This document shows, one piece after another, positions 7,108-16,310 of a DNA stretch of 64,000 bases; within the stretch, counting starts at the first letter, position 1; each line of letters starts with the position of its first letter. The stretch lies in assembly GCF_018200035.1 (NCBI RefSeq), contig NZ_CP073581.1, positions 740,501-804,500 on the forward strand. Direction: 5' to 3'. Position numbers and translations under genes: made by a program. The notes beneath the pieces are model-generated. The model made no database searches. It had not been told where the DNA came from and was given only the letters and a program-made list of their open reading frames with translations. The stretch comes from Sulfitobacter albidus. Its GTDB lineage: Bacteria > Pseudomonadota > Alphaproteobacteria > Rhodobacterales > Rhodobacteraceae.

Positions 7108-8913
7108 ATGACAACCAAAACCGACGATCAGGGTGAACCAAGCACGCAGACCATGGCGCGTATGACGCAGAATCTGCAAAAGGTTGAAGAGCTGCGCGCG
7201 CGTCTGGCGCACATCATGGTGCACCGCACCACGCATCAGGCCGCTTTGGACGGTCCGAATCAGGAATTGTTCGCCCGCGCGGCACAGGCCTACATGAAAG
7301 AGGCCGTTTCAAACCCCGCCAAGCTGATCGAGCATCAGCTGGAATACTGGACAAAATCCGTTACCCATTTTGTCGAGGCCCAGCAGGCGCTCGCGTCCGG
7401 CACCCTGTCGGCACCGGAAGACCGCACCGGCCGCGATCGTCGATTTGCCAACCCCTTGTGGGAGACGCACCCCTATTTCAACTTCGTCAAACAGCAGTAT
7501 CTGATGAACGCCGAAGCGCTGAGCCAGGCGGTCGAGGATGTCGAGGATATGGAGCCGCGCGAGAAACAGCGCCTGCAGTATTTCAGCCGCCAGATCATCG
7601 ACATGATGAGCCCGACGAATTTCCTGTCCACCAACCCCGACGCGCTGCAACGCGCGGTCGATACCGACGGGGAGAGCCTTGTCAAAGGCCTTGAAAACCT
7701 GATCAAGGATCTGGAAGCCAACGACGGCGAAATGATCGTGCGCTTGGCGGATGAAGACGCGTTCGAGCTGGGTGGCAATATCGCCACCTCGCCGGGCAAG
7801 GTCGTCTACCGCAACCGCATGTTTGAGCTGATCCAATACGCGCCCACCACCGAGCAGGTGCATACGACGCCGTTGTTGGTGTTCCCGCCGTGGATCAACA
7901 AATTCTACATTCTCGATCTCAAGGCGCAGAACTCATTCGTGAAATGGGTGACCGATCAGGGCTACACGCTTTTCATGGTGTCCTGGGTCAATCCCGACAG
8001 CACCTACCGCGACGTCGGGATGGAGGATTACGTCGAGGACGGATACCTTGCTGCGATCCGCGAGGTGAAAGAGATCACCGGCGAAAAGCGGATCAACGCC
8101 GTGGGCTACTGCATCGCGGGCACCACGCTGGCGCTGACGCTGTCATTGCTGAAACAGAAGGGCGACACGTCGGTCAAATCGGCGACCTTCTTTACCGCGC
8201 TGACGGATTTTGGCGATCAGGGTGAATTCCAGCCCTTCCTGACCGATGATTTCATCGACGGCATCGAGGCAGAGACCGAGGACAAGGGCATCCTGCCCTC
8301 TGTCATCATGGCGCGCACGTTCTCCTTCCTGCGCTCGAACGATCTGGTCTACGGGCCAGCCGTCAAATCCTACATGTTGGGGGAGACGCCGCCCGCCTTT
8401 GATCTGCTGTATTGGAACGGGGACGGGGCGAACCTGCCCGCGAAGATGGCGATGCAATACCTGCGCGGATTGTGTCAGCGCAACGAGCTGGCAGAGACGG
8501 GGTATGATCTGATGGGGTATCATCTGACGCTTGACGAGGTGGATGTACCGCTGTGCGCCATTGCCTGCGAGACCGATCATATCGCCCCCTGGAAGGACAG
8601 CTATCGCGGCATCCAGCGCATGGGCAGCGATGACAAGACATTCATCATGACCCAGTCGGGCCACATCGCCGGGATCGTGAACCCGCCGAGCAAGGGAAAA
8701 TACGGGCACTACACCAACACCGATCTGGGGCTGGACTACGCGGATTGGCTTGAAGGCGCAAAATTCACCGAAGGATCCTGGTGGCCGCGTTGGGAAAAAT
8801 GGCTCAAACGCCGCTCTGGCAAGATGATTCCGGCCCGAAATCCCGGGGATGACGGCCGAAAAATTTTGGGCGATGCGCCGGGAACCTACGTTGCCGTAAA
8901 GGCAAGGGGCTGA
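7108..8913 (+). CDS. phaC: class I polyhydroxyalkanoate synthase
   Basis: A 601-residue class I PHA synthase that joins (R)-3-hydroxyacyl-CoA units to polyester on the granule surface. The lipase-like box NAVGYCIAGTT places the nucleophile at Cys335; Asp490 (ACETDHIAPW) and His519 (TQSGHIAGIVNPP) complete the Cys-Asp-His triad of the family. The length is normal for class I (about 590-620). The N-terminal 200 residues are the variable alpha-helical domain. It faces phaZ and is followed by phaP and phaR on the same strand, each with its own upstream region. Confidence 0.96.
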   Translation: MTTKTDDQGEPSTQTMARMTQNLQKVEELRARLAHIMVHRTTHQAALDGPNQELFARAAQAYMKEAVSNPAKLIEHQLEYWTKSVTHFVEAQQALASGTLSAPEDRTGRDRRFANPLWETHPYFNFVKQQYLMNAEALSQAVEDVEDMEPREKQRLQYFSRQIIDMMSPTNFLSTNPDALQRAVDTDGESLVKGLENLIKDLEANDGEMIVRLADEDAFELGGNIATSPGKVVYRNRMFELIQYAPTTEQVHTTPLLVFPPWINKFYILDLKAQNSFVKWVTDQGYTLFMVSWVNPDSTYRDVGMEDYVEDGYLAAIREVKEITGEKRINAVGYCIAGTTLALTLSLLKQKGDTSVKSATFFTALTDFGDQGEFQPFLTDDFIDGIEAETEDKGILPSVIMARTFSFLRSNDLVYGPAVKSYMLGETPPAFDLLYWNGDGANLPAKMAMQYLRGLCQRNELAETGYDLMGYHLTLDEVDVPLCAIACETDHIAPWKDSYRGIQRMGSDDKTFIMTQSGHIAGIVNPPSKGKYGHYTNTDLGLDYADWLEGAKFTEGSWWPRWEKWLKRRSGKMIPARNPGDDGRKILGDAPGTYVAVKARG

Positions 8914-8949
8914 ATTTCAGCGATAATTTGGGGCTGATTATCGATTATG

Positions 8950-8960
8950 CTGCGGTGCAG
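8950..8960. promoter_or_regulatory. putative PhaR site 1 upstream of phaP
   Basis: CTGCGGTGCAG, an exact CTGC-N3-GCAG match, lies just upstream of the -35 element of the predicted phaP promoter. The pattern is the one described for PhaR of Rhodobacter sphaeroides; binding here is inferred. Confidence 0.6.
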
Positions 8961-8967
8961 AAAAAGC

Positions 8968-8996
8968 TTGAAATGCTGCACTGCAGCACGTATATT
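8968..8996 (+). promoter_or_regulatory. phaP promoter with PhaR site in the spacer
   Basis: TTGAAA (8968-8973) and TATATT (8991-8996) are separated by exactly 17 bases and make a good sigma-70 type promoter. The spacer holds TGCTGCACTGCAGCA (8974-8988), an almost perfect 15-base palindrome containing an exact CTGC-N3-GCAG. A bound repressor would block RNA polymerase directly, which fits known repression of phasin genes by PhaR when no PHB is present. Confidence 0.7.
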
Positions 8997-9086
8997 TGTT
9001 GCACACGCAGAAAGCTGGATGAGCCAGCCGGACGCGCCGAAATTCAGCCGGGCAAGGCCCGGTGCAACCTTTAAGGAGCTATTCCA

Positions 9087-9533
9087 ATGGCGACCAAGAC
9101 ACCAGACATGACCGCAATGATGAAAGACATCATGGGCGCATTCCCCGTCGACACAACAGCGATGGAAACACAGTTCAAAACATCCGCGACCCTGAACGAG
9201 AAACTCTCGGGCGTGGCACTGACAGCCGTTGAAAAATCCACCGAGATTTCTTCGGCCTGGACAAAAGAGACCGTTGCGAAGCTGTCGGACATGGCGAAAG
9301 CGAAATCCGAGCCAGCCGATTACGCCAAAGCAATGACCGACTTCGCCACCGCCTACAGCGAAAGCGCAGCCGAGCACATGGCGGCTTTTGCCGAAGTGGC
9401 GAAAAAAGTCCAGATGGATACAGTTGAGCTTATGATGGCCGCGGGCAAAGACATGTCCGACGAAGCCACCGCCGCGATGACAAAAGCGGGCGATGAGGTC
9501 AAAGCAGCGACCAAAAAAGCCACAGCGAAGTAA
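9087..9533 (+). CDS. phaP: phasin (granule-associated protein)
   Basis: A 148-residue phasin that coats PHB granules. It has an alpha-helical, lysine- and alanine-rich sequence with few aromatic residues (VEKSTEISSAWTKETVAKL, then the C-terminal AATKKATAK tail), as in alphaproteobacterial phasins, and lacks a signal peptide. The ribosome binding site AAGGAG lies 10 bases before ATG 9087. It stands between phaC and phaR with its own promoter carrying PhaR-type sites and a terminator-like hairpin behind it, so its level can be set independently of phaC. Confidence 0.92.
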   Translation: MATKTPDMTAMMKDIMGAFPVDTTAMETQFKTSATLNEKLSGVALTAVEKSTEISSAWTKETVAKLSDMAKAKSEPADYAKAMTDFATAYSESAAEHMAAFAEVAKKVQMDTVELMMAAGKDMSDEATAAMTKAGDEVKAATKKATAK

Positions 9534-9548
9534 ACCTCTTCACGGAGG

Positions 9549-9581
9549 GGCGTCACGTCCTCTTCCCTGAATTGTGACGCC
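9549..9581. terminator. inverted repeat after phaP
   Basis: GGCGTCAC (9549-9556) and GTGACGCC (9574-9581) form a perfect 8-bp stem 15 bases after the phaP stop, without a T run. Together with the next hairpin it may slow or end phaP transcription or protect its 3' end. Confidence 0.5.
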
Positions 9582-9584
9582 ATG

Positions 9585-9619
9585 GGGCGGGCTGGAGACA
9601 GCTCGCCCTTTCTTTTTTC
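9585..9619 (+). terminator. rho-independent terminator after phaP
   Basis: The stem GGGCGGGCT (9585-9593) and AGCTCGCCC (9600-9608), with one mismatch, is followed by a T-rich run (TTTCTTTTTT). It separates phaP from phaR. Confidence 0.75.
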
Positions 9620-9635
9620 TAAAGCCGCGTCTAGG

Positions 9636-9646
9636 CTGCGCTGCAG
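9636..9646. promoter_or_regulatory. putative PhaR site upstream of phaR
   Basis: CTGCGCTGCAG is an exact CTGC-N3-GCAG match, 20 bases upstream of the phaR start, where bound PhaR could limit its own expression, as known for this regulator. Confidence 0.6.
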
Positions 9647-9666
9647 CACAACGTTCCTGGGAGGAC

Positions 9667-10221
9667 ATGCACGTGGCGGAAACCGGGAAACCCCTTCTGA
9701 TCAAGCGATACGCCAGTCGGCGGCTCTATAACACCGAGACCAGCGACTATGTCACGCTTGAGGATATCGCGGGCTTTATCCGCGACGGTCGTGAGGTGCA
9801 GATTGTTGATCTGAAATCCGGGGACGACCTGACGCGTCAGTATCTCCTTCAAATCATTGCCGAACACGAGAGCCGGGGCGAAAGCGTTTTGCCCGTCGAT
9901 GTGCTCAACGATCTGGTGCGCAGCTACATGGGCGGCGGCGCCAGCGTGGTGCCCGAGTTCCTGCAGCAAAGCTTTGCCATGCTGCGCGACGGTCAGGCCA
10001 AGATGGTCGAAAACATGAGCCAGATGAATCCGTTGGCGAAGATGCCCGGATTTGACGCGATGCAGGCACAGCAAAAGGCGTTCATGGACGCGATGACCGG
10101 CGGTTGGTCGGGCGGCGACAAGCCGGAAAACGCGGCCAAGGTAAAAGAGGGCGGCGAGGATCTGGATGCGATCAAACGCCAGCTTGCCGAACTTCAGGAT
10201 AAACTTTCCAAGCTGAAATGA
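9667..10221 (+). CDS. phaR: polyhydroxyalkanoate synthesis repressor PhaR
   Basis: A 184-residue regulator. ATG 9667 is chosen because GGGAGGA lies just upstream and the conserved N-terminal DNA-binding domain begins at once (LLIKRYASRRLYNTETSDYVTLEDIAGFIRDGREVQ, where the RYASRRLYNT element is the PhaR hallmark). The C-terminal half, rich in M, A and Q, ends in a helix (LDAIKRQLAELQDKLSKLK) that can bind PHB or oligomerise. Family members repress phasin genes until PHB granules titrate them. CTGC-N3-GCAG sites lie at phaP, phaR and before a DUF1127 gene at 61 kb. Confidence 0.94.
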   Translation: MHVAETGKPLLIKRYASRRLYNTETSDYVTLEDIAGFIRDGREVQIVDLKSGDDLTRQYLLQIIAEHESRGESVLPVDVLNDLVRSYMGGGASVVPEFLQQSFAMLRDGQAKMVENMSQMNPLAKMPGFDAMQAQQKAFMDAMTGGWSGGDKPENAAKVKEGGEDLDAIKRQLAELQDKLSKLK

Positions 10222-10227
10222 TCGGGA

Positions 10228-10260
10228 TGTCGCCTGCCCGGTGGGCAGGCGACACCTTTT
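10228..10260 (+). terminator. strong rho-independent terminator after phaR
   Basis: TGTCGCCTGCCC and GGGCAGGCGACA pair perfectly over 12 bases around a 3-base loop, followed by CCTTTT. It ends the pha locus, before the convergent DegT-type gene. Confidence 0.85.
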
Positions 10261-10287
10261 CGGGGTGCCCCAAGCGTGGCTGACCGC

Positions 10288-11463
10288 TCAGGCGGCCTGC
10301 GGGATCGCCGTATCGAGAGCGCGCAGAAGCGTGTCGGCGACGGTTTCACATTCCGCCACGCTCAGATGGACCGGCAGGCGCACATCGCAGGCGCGCATCA
10401 GCATCGCACGGGTCTGCGGCAACTCCGGCAGATCCGGGATGAACTGCCAATTCCAGAAGGCGCGCGCGTTGTCCGCGCTTTGGCCAAAGACCTGCACCTT
10501 CAATCCCTCGGCGCCAGCTGCATCGACAAAATCCTGCACCTGTGCGTCGCTCATCCCTCCAAGGTTGAACTGAATGGAATCGGGGGCGCGCACTTCGCCG
10601 GGCAGGGGAGAGGGAACAGTGACCTGCGGCGCGCGCTGCAACCGCTCGGCCACCAGATCGTGATTGCGCCGCCCGTCTGCCACCCGGCGTGCAAGCTCGG
10701 GCAATTGCGCGCGCACCAGCGCTGCCGACAGGTTGCCCAGGCGCAGGTTGTAAAGAGGCAGTTGATTTTGGTGGGCGGCAAAGGCGTCGGCAAGCACCGG
10801 ATGCTTGCGCCAGTTGTGCTCATAGGCGCCCGACATGATGACGGCGCGGGCGGCCAGATCGGCATCGTCGGTGACCAGAATTCCCCCTTCGCCCGCGTTG
10901 ATCATCTTGTAGCTTTGGAACGAGAAACAGCCCAGGCGCCCGATGGTCCCGATTTTGCGCCCGTGCCATGTGGTGCCAAGGCTGTGGGCGGCGTCCTCGA
11001 TCACGGGGACGCCCGCCGCGTCACACTGCGCCATGATCGCGTCCATGTCCGAGGTATGGCCCCGCATGTGGCTGATGATCACCGCAGCGACCGGCGGCAG
11101 CTTTGCGGCAAAATCTTCCAGATCGATGCGATAATCCGCGCCCACTTCACACAGAACCGGGAGGCAATCGGCGTGCAGCACGGCCGACGGCACGGCCGCA
11201 AAGGTAAATCCGGGGATCATCACGCGCGCGTCGCGCGGCAGATCCAACGCCTTGAGGGAAAGAAACAGCGCGGCAGAGCAGGACGAGACGGCGAGCGCGT
11301 AGCGGCTGCCAAGCATCTGAGCAAATTCCGCCTCCAACAGCGTGACGGGCGCGTCCTGCGCCGCGTGGTAGCGGAACAGATCCCCCGTCGCCAGCAGACG
11401 GTCGACTTCGGCGCGCACGCGGTCGGGCAGGGCCTCGGCGGTATGCATATCGGGCAGGGGCAT
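10288..11463 (-). CDS. DegT/DnrJ/EryC1/StrS-family aminotransferase
   Basis: A 391-residue PLP enzyme. The Schiff-base lysine is Lys186 in SFQSYKMINAGEGG, and conserved neighbours are EDAAHSLGT (residues 156-164) and FTFAAVPSAVL near 88. Many family members transaminate sugars, but here it is the last gene of an amine/amino-acid catabolic cluster rather than a polysaccharide locus, so the substrate could be an aldehyde or keto compound from that route. It lies 92 bases behind the FAD oxidoreductase gene, with the inverted repeat ATTTCA-N6-TGAAAT across its start region, so it may also have its own promoter. Confidence 0.82.
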   Translation of the reverse strand: MPLPDMHTAEALPDRVRAEVDRLLATGDLFRYHAAQDAPVTLLEAEFAQMLGSRYALAVSSCSAALFLSLKALDLPRDARVMIPGFTFAAVPSAVLHADCLPVLCEVGADYRIDLEDFAAKLPPVAAVIISHMRGHTSDMDAIMAQCDAAGVPVIEDAAHSLGTTWHGRKIGTIGRLGCFSFQSYKMINAGEGGILVTDDADLAARAVIMSGAYEHNWRKHPVLADAFAAHQNQLPLYNLRLGNLSAALVRAQLPELARRVADGRRNHDLVAERLQRAPQVTVPSPLPGEVRAPDSIQFNLGGMSDAQVQDFVDAAGAEGLKVQVFGQSADNARAFWNWQFIPDLPELPQTRAMLMRACDVRLPVHLSVAECETVADTLLRALDTAIPQAA

Positions 11464-11555
11464 ATTTCAATTTCCTGAAATTAGGTTTTCAGAAACATAA
11501 AACAAATGCGCGACGGGGCCAAGAGCGCTTGCGTGAAACTATTGTAACAGGCGGC

Positions 11556-12859
11556 TTACAGCCCGATACGGTCGCGCAGGCTGTACCAGCTCATCGCGAG
11601 GGCCAGCAGGGGGCTGCGCATGGCGGGGCCTCCTGGAAAGGGCGTGGCGGGCACGGCCGCCATCGTGTCAAAGCCGTCGCCGTCGCCTTCGATCGCGCGG
11701 GCCATCAACAGCCCCGCGTGGGTGGCTGTGCCGACACCGTGCCCCGAATAGCCCGACGCACTCAGCAGGTTCGGCGCCAGTCGCACCAAATAGGGCATCC
11801 GTTTCATCGTGATCCCCAGGGTGCCGCCCCAGGCATAGTCGATCCGCACGTCCCGCAACTGCGGAAAGATAACGGACATCGGCCCACGTACCTTCGCCGC
11901 AATATCGCGTGGAAACCGGTAGCCATAGCTTTCGCCACCCCCGAACAGCAGCCGCCCGTCGTGGCTGCGACGAAAGTAGTTCACGACAAACCGGCTGTCT
12001 GCCACGGCCACATCGCGCGGCAATACCTCTGCCATACGATCCCCCAAAGGTTCCGTTGCGGCGACGTAATTGTTGATCGGCATCACCCGTCCCGCGACCC
12101 GGCGATCCAACCCGCCAAGATAGCCGTTCCCGGCAAGGATCACGTGATCTGCCGTCACCCGACCAGCGTCCGTCCGCACAACGCCCGGCGTCCCCCTCAC
12201 GACCTCATGCACCAGGCTGCGCTCGTGGATCCGCACGCCAGCGCCAACCGCAGCGCGGGCAAGCCCCAGCACAAAGCGCAACGGATGCAGATGCGCGGCC
12301 CCGTGATCCAGCACCCCCCACAGTAATCCGGGGAGGGGCAGATGGCGCGCAATGCCTCTGCGTCGAGGATCTCCTCCTGATCATAGCCATAGCGGGTGTG
12401 CAAATGCTCGGCGTAGGCATGCAGGTCGCGCACCTCCGACGGGCGCGAGCCTGCGTGCACGATCCCGGGGCGCAGAAAACAGTCAATGTCATGCTCCGCG
12501 ATCAAACCCTTGACCAAGGCCTTCGCATCCTCCGCCAGTGCCCAGAGCTTTGCCGCCTCCGGCGCGCCCCTCAAGCGCTCCAGCGCGTCCTGCTCCATGC
12601 GCTGCCCGGATCCAAGCTGCCCGCCGTTGCGCCCCGAGGCGCCAAAGCCCACGCGCTGCGCGTCCAGCACCACCACATCGCGCCCGGCACGCGCCAGATG
12701 CAGCGCCGCCGACAGCCCGGTAAACCCCGCACCCACGATACAGACATCCGCCCGCTGCTCCCCGCGCAACGGCTCGAACGGCGCCAACATTTCAGCCGTC
12801 GCCGCATACCAGCTTTCGGGGTACTGCCCCCGTCTGTCATTGGCGAACAACAGGTTCAT
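11556..12859 (-). CDS. FAD-dependent oxidoreductase, PuuB-like (frameshifted)
   Basis: The full span codes for about 434 residues. The N-terminus has the FAD-binding GxGxxG in [19 protein letters not shown] and the GRNGGQ region of the DAO/gamma-glutamylputrescine oxidase family; the C-terminal half has [16 protein letters not shown], the matching FAD-contact motif. The frame breaks at C6 on the + strand (12314-12319): adding one base joins [10 protein letters not shown] to [18 protein letters not shown]. Next to a glutamine-synthetase-like gene it probably oxidises a gamma-glutamylated amine to an aldehyde with release of ammonia and peroxide. The break is probably a homopolymer read error. 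Confidence 0.78.
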
Positions 12860-12905
12860 CCTGCACCCTTTTCCAAATACCTATTGCGCGACAGTCGCAG
12901 CCGGA

Positions 12906-14264
12906 TCAGACGTTGAGCAGGAGATGCTCGCGCTCCCACGGGCTGATCACCTGCAGAAATTCGTCGTATTCGGCCGCTTTTACAATGCTGTAGACCCGTG
13001 CAAAATCCGCCCCCAGAACCGTGTGCAGCGCGTCCGCCTCGTCAAACAGGCGCAGCGCGTCGCCCATGGTGCGCGGGATATCCCCGTCGCCGTCATAGGC
13101 ATCGCCTTTGAATTCCGGCTGCGGCTTGCGCGCCTCCTGCAGGCCCAGATAACCACAGGCGAGCGAGGCGGCGATGCCGAGATAGGGATTGCAATCCATG
13201 CCCGCCAGCCGGTTCTCCACCCGCCGCGCGGCGGGAGAGCTGAGCGGCACGCGAATCCCCGTCGTGCGGTTGTCGCGCCCCCAGGCAAGGTTGATCGGCG
13301 CCGCGTGGTCCTTCACGTAGCGGCGGTAGCTGTTCACATACGGCGCGATCACCGCCAGCGCGCTGGGCATATGGGTCTGCAACCCGGCGATGAAATGCAT
13401 GAAGGCATCCGTTTCCGCGCCATCGGCGGTAGCAAAGATGTTCTGCCCGGTCTTGGCATCCAGCACCGAATGGTGGATGTGCATCGCCGATCCGGGCTCA
13501 TCCGCGATCGGTTTGGCCATGAAGGTGGCGTAGCAATCGTGGCGCAACGCGGCTTCGCGGATCAGACGTTTGAAATAGAATACCTCATCGGCAAGCTTGA
13601 CCGGATCGCCATGCAGCAGGTTGATTTCCAGCTGGCCCGCGCCGCCTTCCTGGGTGATGCCGTCGATCTCGAAGCCCTGCGCTTCGGCGAAATCGTAGAT
13701 GTCGTCGATGACGGGTCCGAATTCATCCACCGCCGTCATTGAATAGGCCTGCCGCGCCGCCGCCGGACGGCCCGAGCGGCCCATCATCGGCTTGATCGTA
13801 TGCGCGGGATCGAGGTTGCGCGCGACGATGAAGAACTCCATCTCGGGGGCGACCACCGGCTCCCACCCCGCATCGCGGTAGAGCTGTACGACGCGTTTGA
13901 GCACATTGCGCGGGCTGAACTCCACCGCCTTGCCGTCGCGATCATAGGCGTCGTGGATCACCTGCAGCGTCCAGTCCCCGGTCCAGGGCGCCGCCGTCGC
14001 GGTGCTCATGTCCGGGCGCAGGATCATGTCCTTTTCGATGAAGCCCTCGTCGCCCGCGGCCTCCCCCCAATTGCCTGTGATGGTTTGATAAAAGATGCTG
14101 TCGGGTAGATGAAACGTCTCTTGCCGCGCGAATTTGCTGGCGGGCACCGCCTTGCCCCGCGCAATGCCGGGCAGGTCGGGGATGACGCATTCGACCTCGT
14201 CCAGCCTGCGCCCCTCAAGGTAGGCGCGCGCCGCGTCGGGAAGGGTATCTGTCCAATCGGCCAT
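12906..14264 (-). CDS. glutamine synthetase family protein (PuuA-like gamma-glutamyl ligase)
   Basis: A 452-residue ligase of the glutamine synthetase type III/PuuA group. N-terminal residues 1-110 form the beta-grasp part (VECVIPDLPGIARGKAVPASKF). The catalytic domain has GAGQLEINLLHGDPVKLADE, FMAKPIADEPGSAMHIHHSVLD (metal and nucleotide contacts) and NRTTGIRVPLSSPAARRVENRL. Family members attach glutamate to amines such as putrescine. Its start overlaps the stop of the GATase gene, and the FAD oxidoreductase follows after 46 bases, which is the order expected for a gamma-glutamylation and oxidation route. Confidence 0.87.
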   Translation of the reverse strand: MADWTDTLPDAARAYLEGRRLDEVECVIPDLPGIARGKAVPASKFARQETFHLPDSIFYQTITGNWGEAAGDEGFIEKDMILRPDMSTATAAPWTGDWTLQVIHDAYDRDGKAVEFSPRNVLKRVVQLYRDAGWEPVVAPEMEFFIVARNLDPAHTIKPMMGRSGRPAAARQAYSMTAVDEFGPVIDDIYDFAEAQGFEIDGITQEGGAGQLEINLLHGDPVKLADEVFYFKRLIREAALRHDCYATFMAKPIADEPGSAMHIHHSVLDAKTGQNIFATADGAETDAFMHFIAGLQTHMPSALAVIAPYVNSYRRYVKDHAAPINLAWGRDNRTTGIRVPLSSPAARRVENRLAGMDCNPYLGIAASLACGYLGLQEARKPQPEFKGDAYDGDGDIPRTMGDALRLFDEADALHTVLGADFARVYSIVKAAEYDEFLQVISPWEREHLLLNV

Positions 14265-14947
14265 CAGACCCTCGCTTTGTTCTTGAAGAAATCCGCCATG
14301 TGCTGCGCCATCTGCCCGTTATCGTTGGGCAGGGGGAGGGCGCGCTGTGCCGCGACAAGTTGTTCGTCGGGCACGACGCCTTTGCCCCGGTGGGCGATCA
14401 GCCCTTCGATGAAATCGGCGCCGAATTCAGGGTGCGGCTGCACGGTCCAGATGTGATCGCCGTAGGCAAGCATGGCGTTTTCGCAAAACTGCGATGATCC
14501 GACAACGCGGGCGCCGTCGGGCCGCTCCACCACCTGATCCTGATGCCAGGCGTTGAGCGCCACGGTCTCCCCATCCAGCGTGTATTCGGTGCGCCCCACG
14601 GACCAGCCGCCGGGAAATTTCACCACCTTGCCGCCCATCGCCTGCGCGATGATCTGGTGGCCGAAACAGACGCCGATCATGGGCTGCTCTGCCGCCGCGA
14701 TGTCGCGGATCAGATCCTCCAGCGGCGGGATCCAGTCGTGATCCTCGTAGGCACCGTGTTTCGAGCCGGTGATGAGCCAGCCGTCGGCGTCCTGCGGCCC
14801 GGCGGGAAACTCACCGTCCACCACCGAAAACGTCTGAAACGCAAATCCGTGCCCGTCCAGCAGTGCCGTGAAACGGTCCGAATAATTGCCGTGCGCTTCC
14901 AGCATTTCCTCGGGGGAGTGGCCGGTTTGAAGGATGCCGATTTTCAT
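14264..14947 (-). CDS. class I glutamine amidotransferase (GATase1)
   Basis: A 227-residue protein with a class I GATase fold. The nucleophile is Cys94 in IGVCFGHQIIAQAMGG, and the His-Glu pair lies in WTVQPHPEFGADF (about residues 169-181). There is no synthetase domain, so it is a stand-alone amidotransferase or a gamma-glutamyl hydrolase. Set between two glutamine-synthetase-like genes, it is a good candidate to remove gamma-glutamyl groups, as PuuD does in the Puu pathway, although its sequence looks more GMP-synthase-like than PuuD. It overlaps the next gene by one base. Confidence 0.85.
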   Translation of the reverse strand: MKIGILQTGHSPEEMLEAHGNYSDRFTALLDGHGFAFQTFSVVDGEFPAGPQDADGWLITGSKHGAYEDHDWIPPLEDLIRDIAAAEQPMIGVCFGHQIIAQAMGGKVVKFPGGWSVGRTEYTLDGETVALNAWHQDQVVERPDGARVVGSSQFCENAMLAYGDHIWTVQPHPEFGADFIEGLIAHRGKGVVPDEQLVAAQRALPLPNDNGQMAQHMADFFKNKARV

Positions 14948-14950
14948 ACG

Positions 14951-16285
14951 CTACACCGTGTCCAGATAGATTTCGACGCGCTCGTCCGTGTCCAGGTCTT
15001 CCATGTAATGCAGCTCCTGGCGTTTGGTCATCACCATGTTGCGAATGAGCTCGGGCGCAAAGATGCGCGCGATCTGCGCGTCGGTCTCGAACGCGTCGAT
15101 GGCGCTGGCCCAGTCGGTGGGCATCTGCGGCAGATCGGCGTCATAGGCGTTGCCGGTGATGGGGGCGGGTGGCTCTGCGCCGTCCTCGATCCCGCCGATG
15201 GCGGCCCCCAGCACGGCGGCGAGCATCAGATAGGGGTTCACGTCGCCGCCCGACACGCGATGCTCGATCCGGCGCGCGACCGGGCTGCCCGAGGGGATGC
15301 GGATCGCCGACGTGCGGTTCTCGTAGGCCCAGCTGACGCCGGTAGGCGCGTGGCTGCCGGGCACGATCCGGTCAAAGCTGTTGGCGTGCGGCGCGAACAC
15401 CAGCGCCGATCCCGGCATTGCCGCAAGGCAGCCGGCGACGGCGTGGCGCAGCGTATCGGTGCCCTCGGGCCCGCCGTTGTCAAAGACGTTGCGTCCCTCT
15501 GCGTCCAGCACCGAGAAATGCGTGTGCAGCCCCGATCCGGGATAATCGGCATAGGGTTTGGCCATGAAACTGGCGGCAAAGCCGTGCTTGCGCGCGACGC
15601 CGCGCACCAGCATCTTGAACAGCCACGCATCGTCGGCGGCGCGCAGGGCGTCGTCGCAATGCATCATGTTGATCTCGAACTGGCCCAGCCCGGCTTCGGA
15701 AATGGCCGTGTCAGCGGGAATGTCCATTTCTTCGCAGGCATCGTAAAGATCGGTAAAGAACTGATCGAACTGATCGAGCGCGCGGATGCTGAGCGTATCG
15801 GCCCCCTTGCGCCGTTTGCCCGAACGCGGCGAGGGAGGCACCTGCAATTTGCGGCCCGAGTCGTCGATCAGGAAGAACTCAAGCTCCATCGCGCAGACGG
15901 GCGTGAGCCCGCGCGCCCGGAACCGTTGCAGCACCGCATCGAGCGCGTGGCGCGGATCACCGGCATAGGGGCGGCCATCGTCGTGAAACATCCAGATCGG
16001 CAACAGCGCCGAAGGCGCGTCGAGCCAGGGCATCGGCATGAACCCACGTTCCGTCGGGCGCAGCACGCCGTCGCGGTCGCCCTGCTCGAACACCAGCGGG
16101 CTGTCGTCGATATCCTCCCCCCAGATGTCGAGGTTGAGAACGGAGAACGGGAAACGGGTGCCCTCGATCGCCACCTTGTCGGCGAACCGGGTGGGGATGC
16201 GTTTGCCCCGTGCCACACCGTTCAGATCAGCCGCCGCGACCCTGATGGTGCGGACGGACGGGTTTTTGCGAAGCCAGTTATGCAT
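14951..16285 (-). CDS. glutamine synthetase family protein
   Basis: A 444-residue second glutamine-synthetase-like ligase, clearly related to the one at 12906-14264 but not a close duplicate. It carries EAGLGQFEINMMHCDDALRAADD, AKPYADYPGSGLHTHFSVLDAEG and NRTSAIRIPSGSPVARRIEHRVSG, so the metal and ATP contacts are kept. It probably gamma-glutamylates a different amine or amino acid. Its start codon lies 26 bases downstream of a perfect 14-base palindrome, which may be a regulatory site for this gene and those behind it. The ABC permease gene ends just upstream. Confidence 0.86.
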   Translation of the reverse strand: MHNWLRKNPSVRTIRVAAADLNGVARGKRIPTRFADKVAIEGTRFPFSVLNLDIWGEDIDDSPLVFEQGDRDGVLRPTERGFMPMPWLDAPSALLPIWMFHDDGRPYAGDPRHALDAVLQRFRARGLTPVCAMELEFFLIDDSGRKLQVPPSPRSGKRRKGADTLSIRALDQFDQFFTDLYDACEEMDIPADTAISEAGLGQFEINMMHCDDALRAADDAWLFKMLVRGVARKHGFAASFMAKPYADYPGSGLHTHFSVLDAEGRNVFDNGGPEGTDTLRHAVAGCLAAMPGSALVFAPHANSFDRIVPGSHAPTGVSWAYENRTSAIRIPSGSPVARRIEHRVSGGDVNPYLMLAAVLGAAIGGIEDGAEPPAPITGNAYDADLPQMPTDWASAIDAFETDAQIARIFAPELIRNMVMTKRQELHYMEDLDTDERVEIYLDTV

Positions 16286-16310
16286 GGGATCCTGCGGAAG
16301 CGCGATATTT

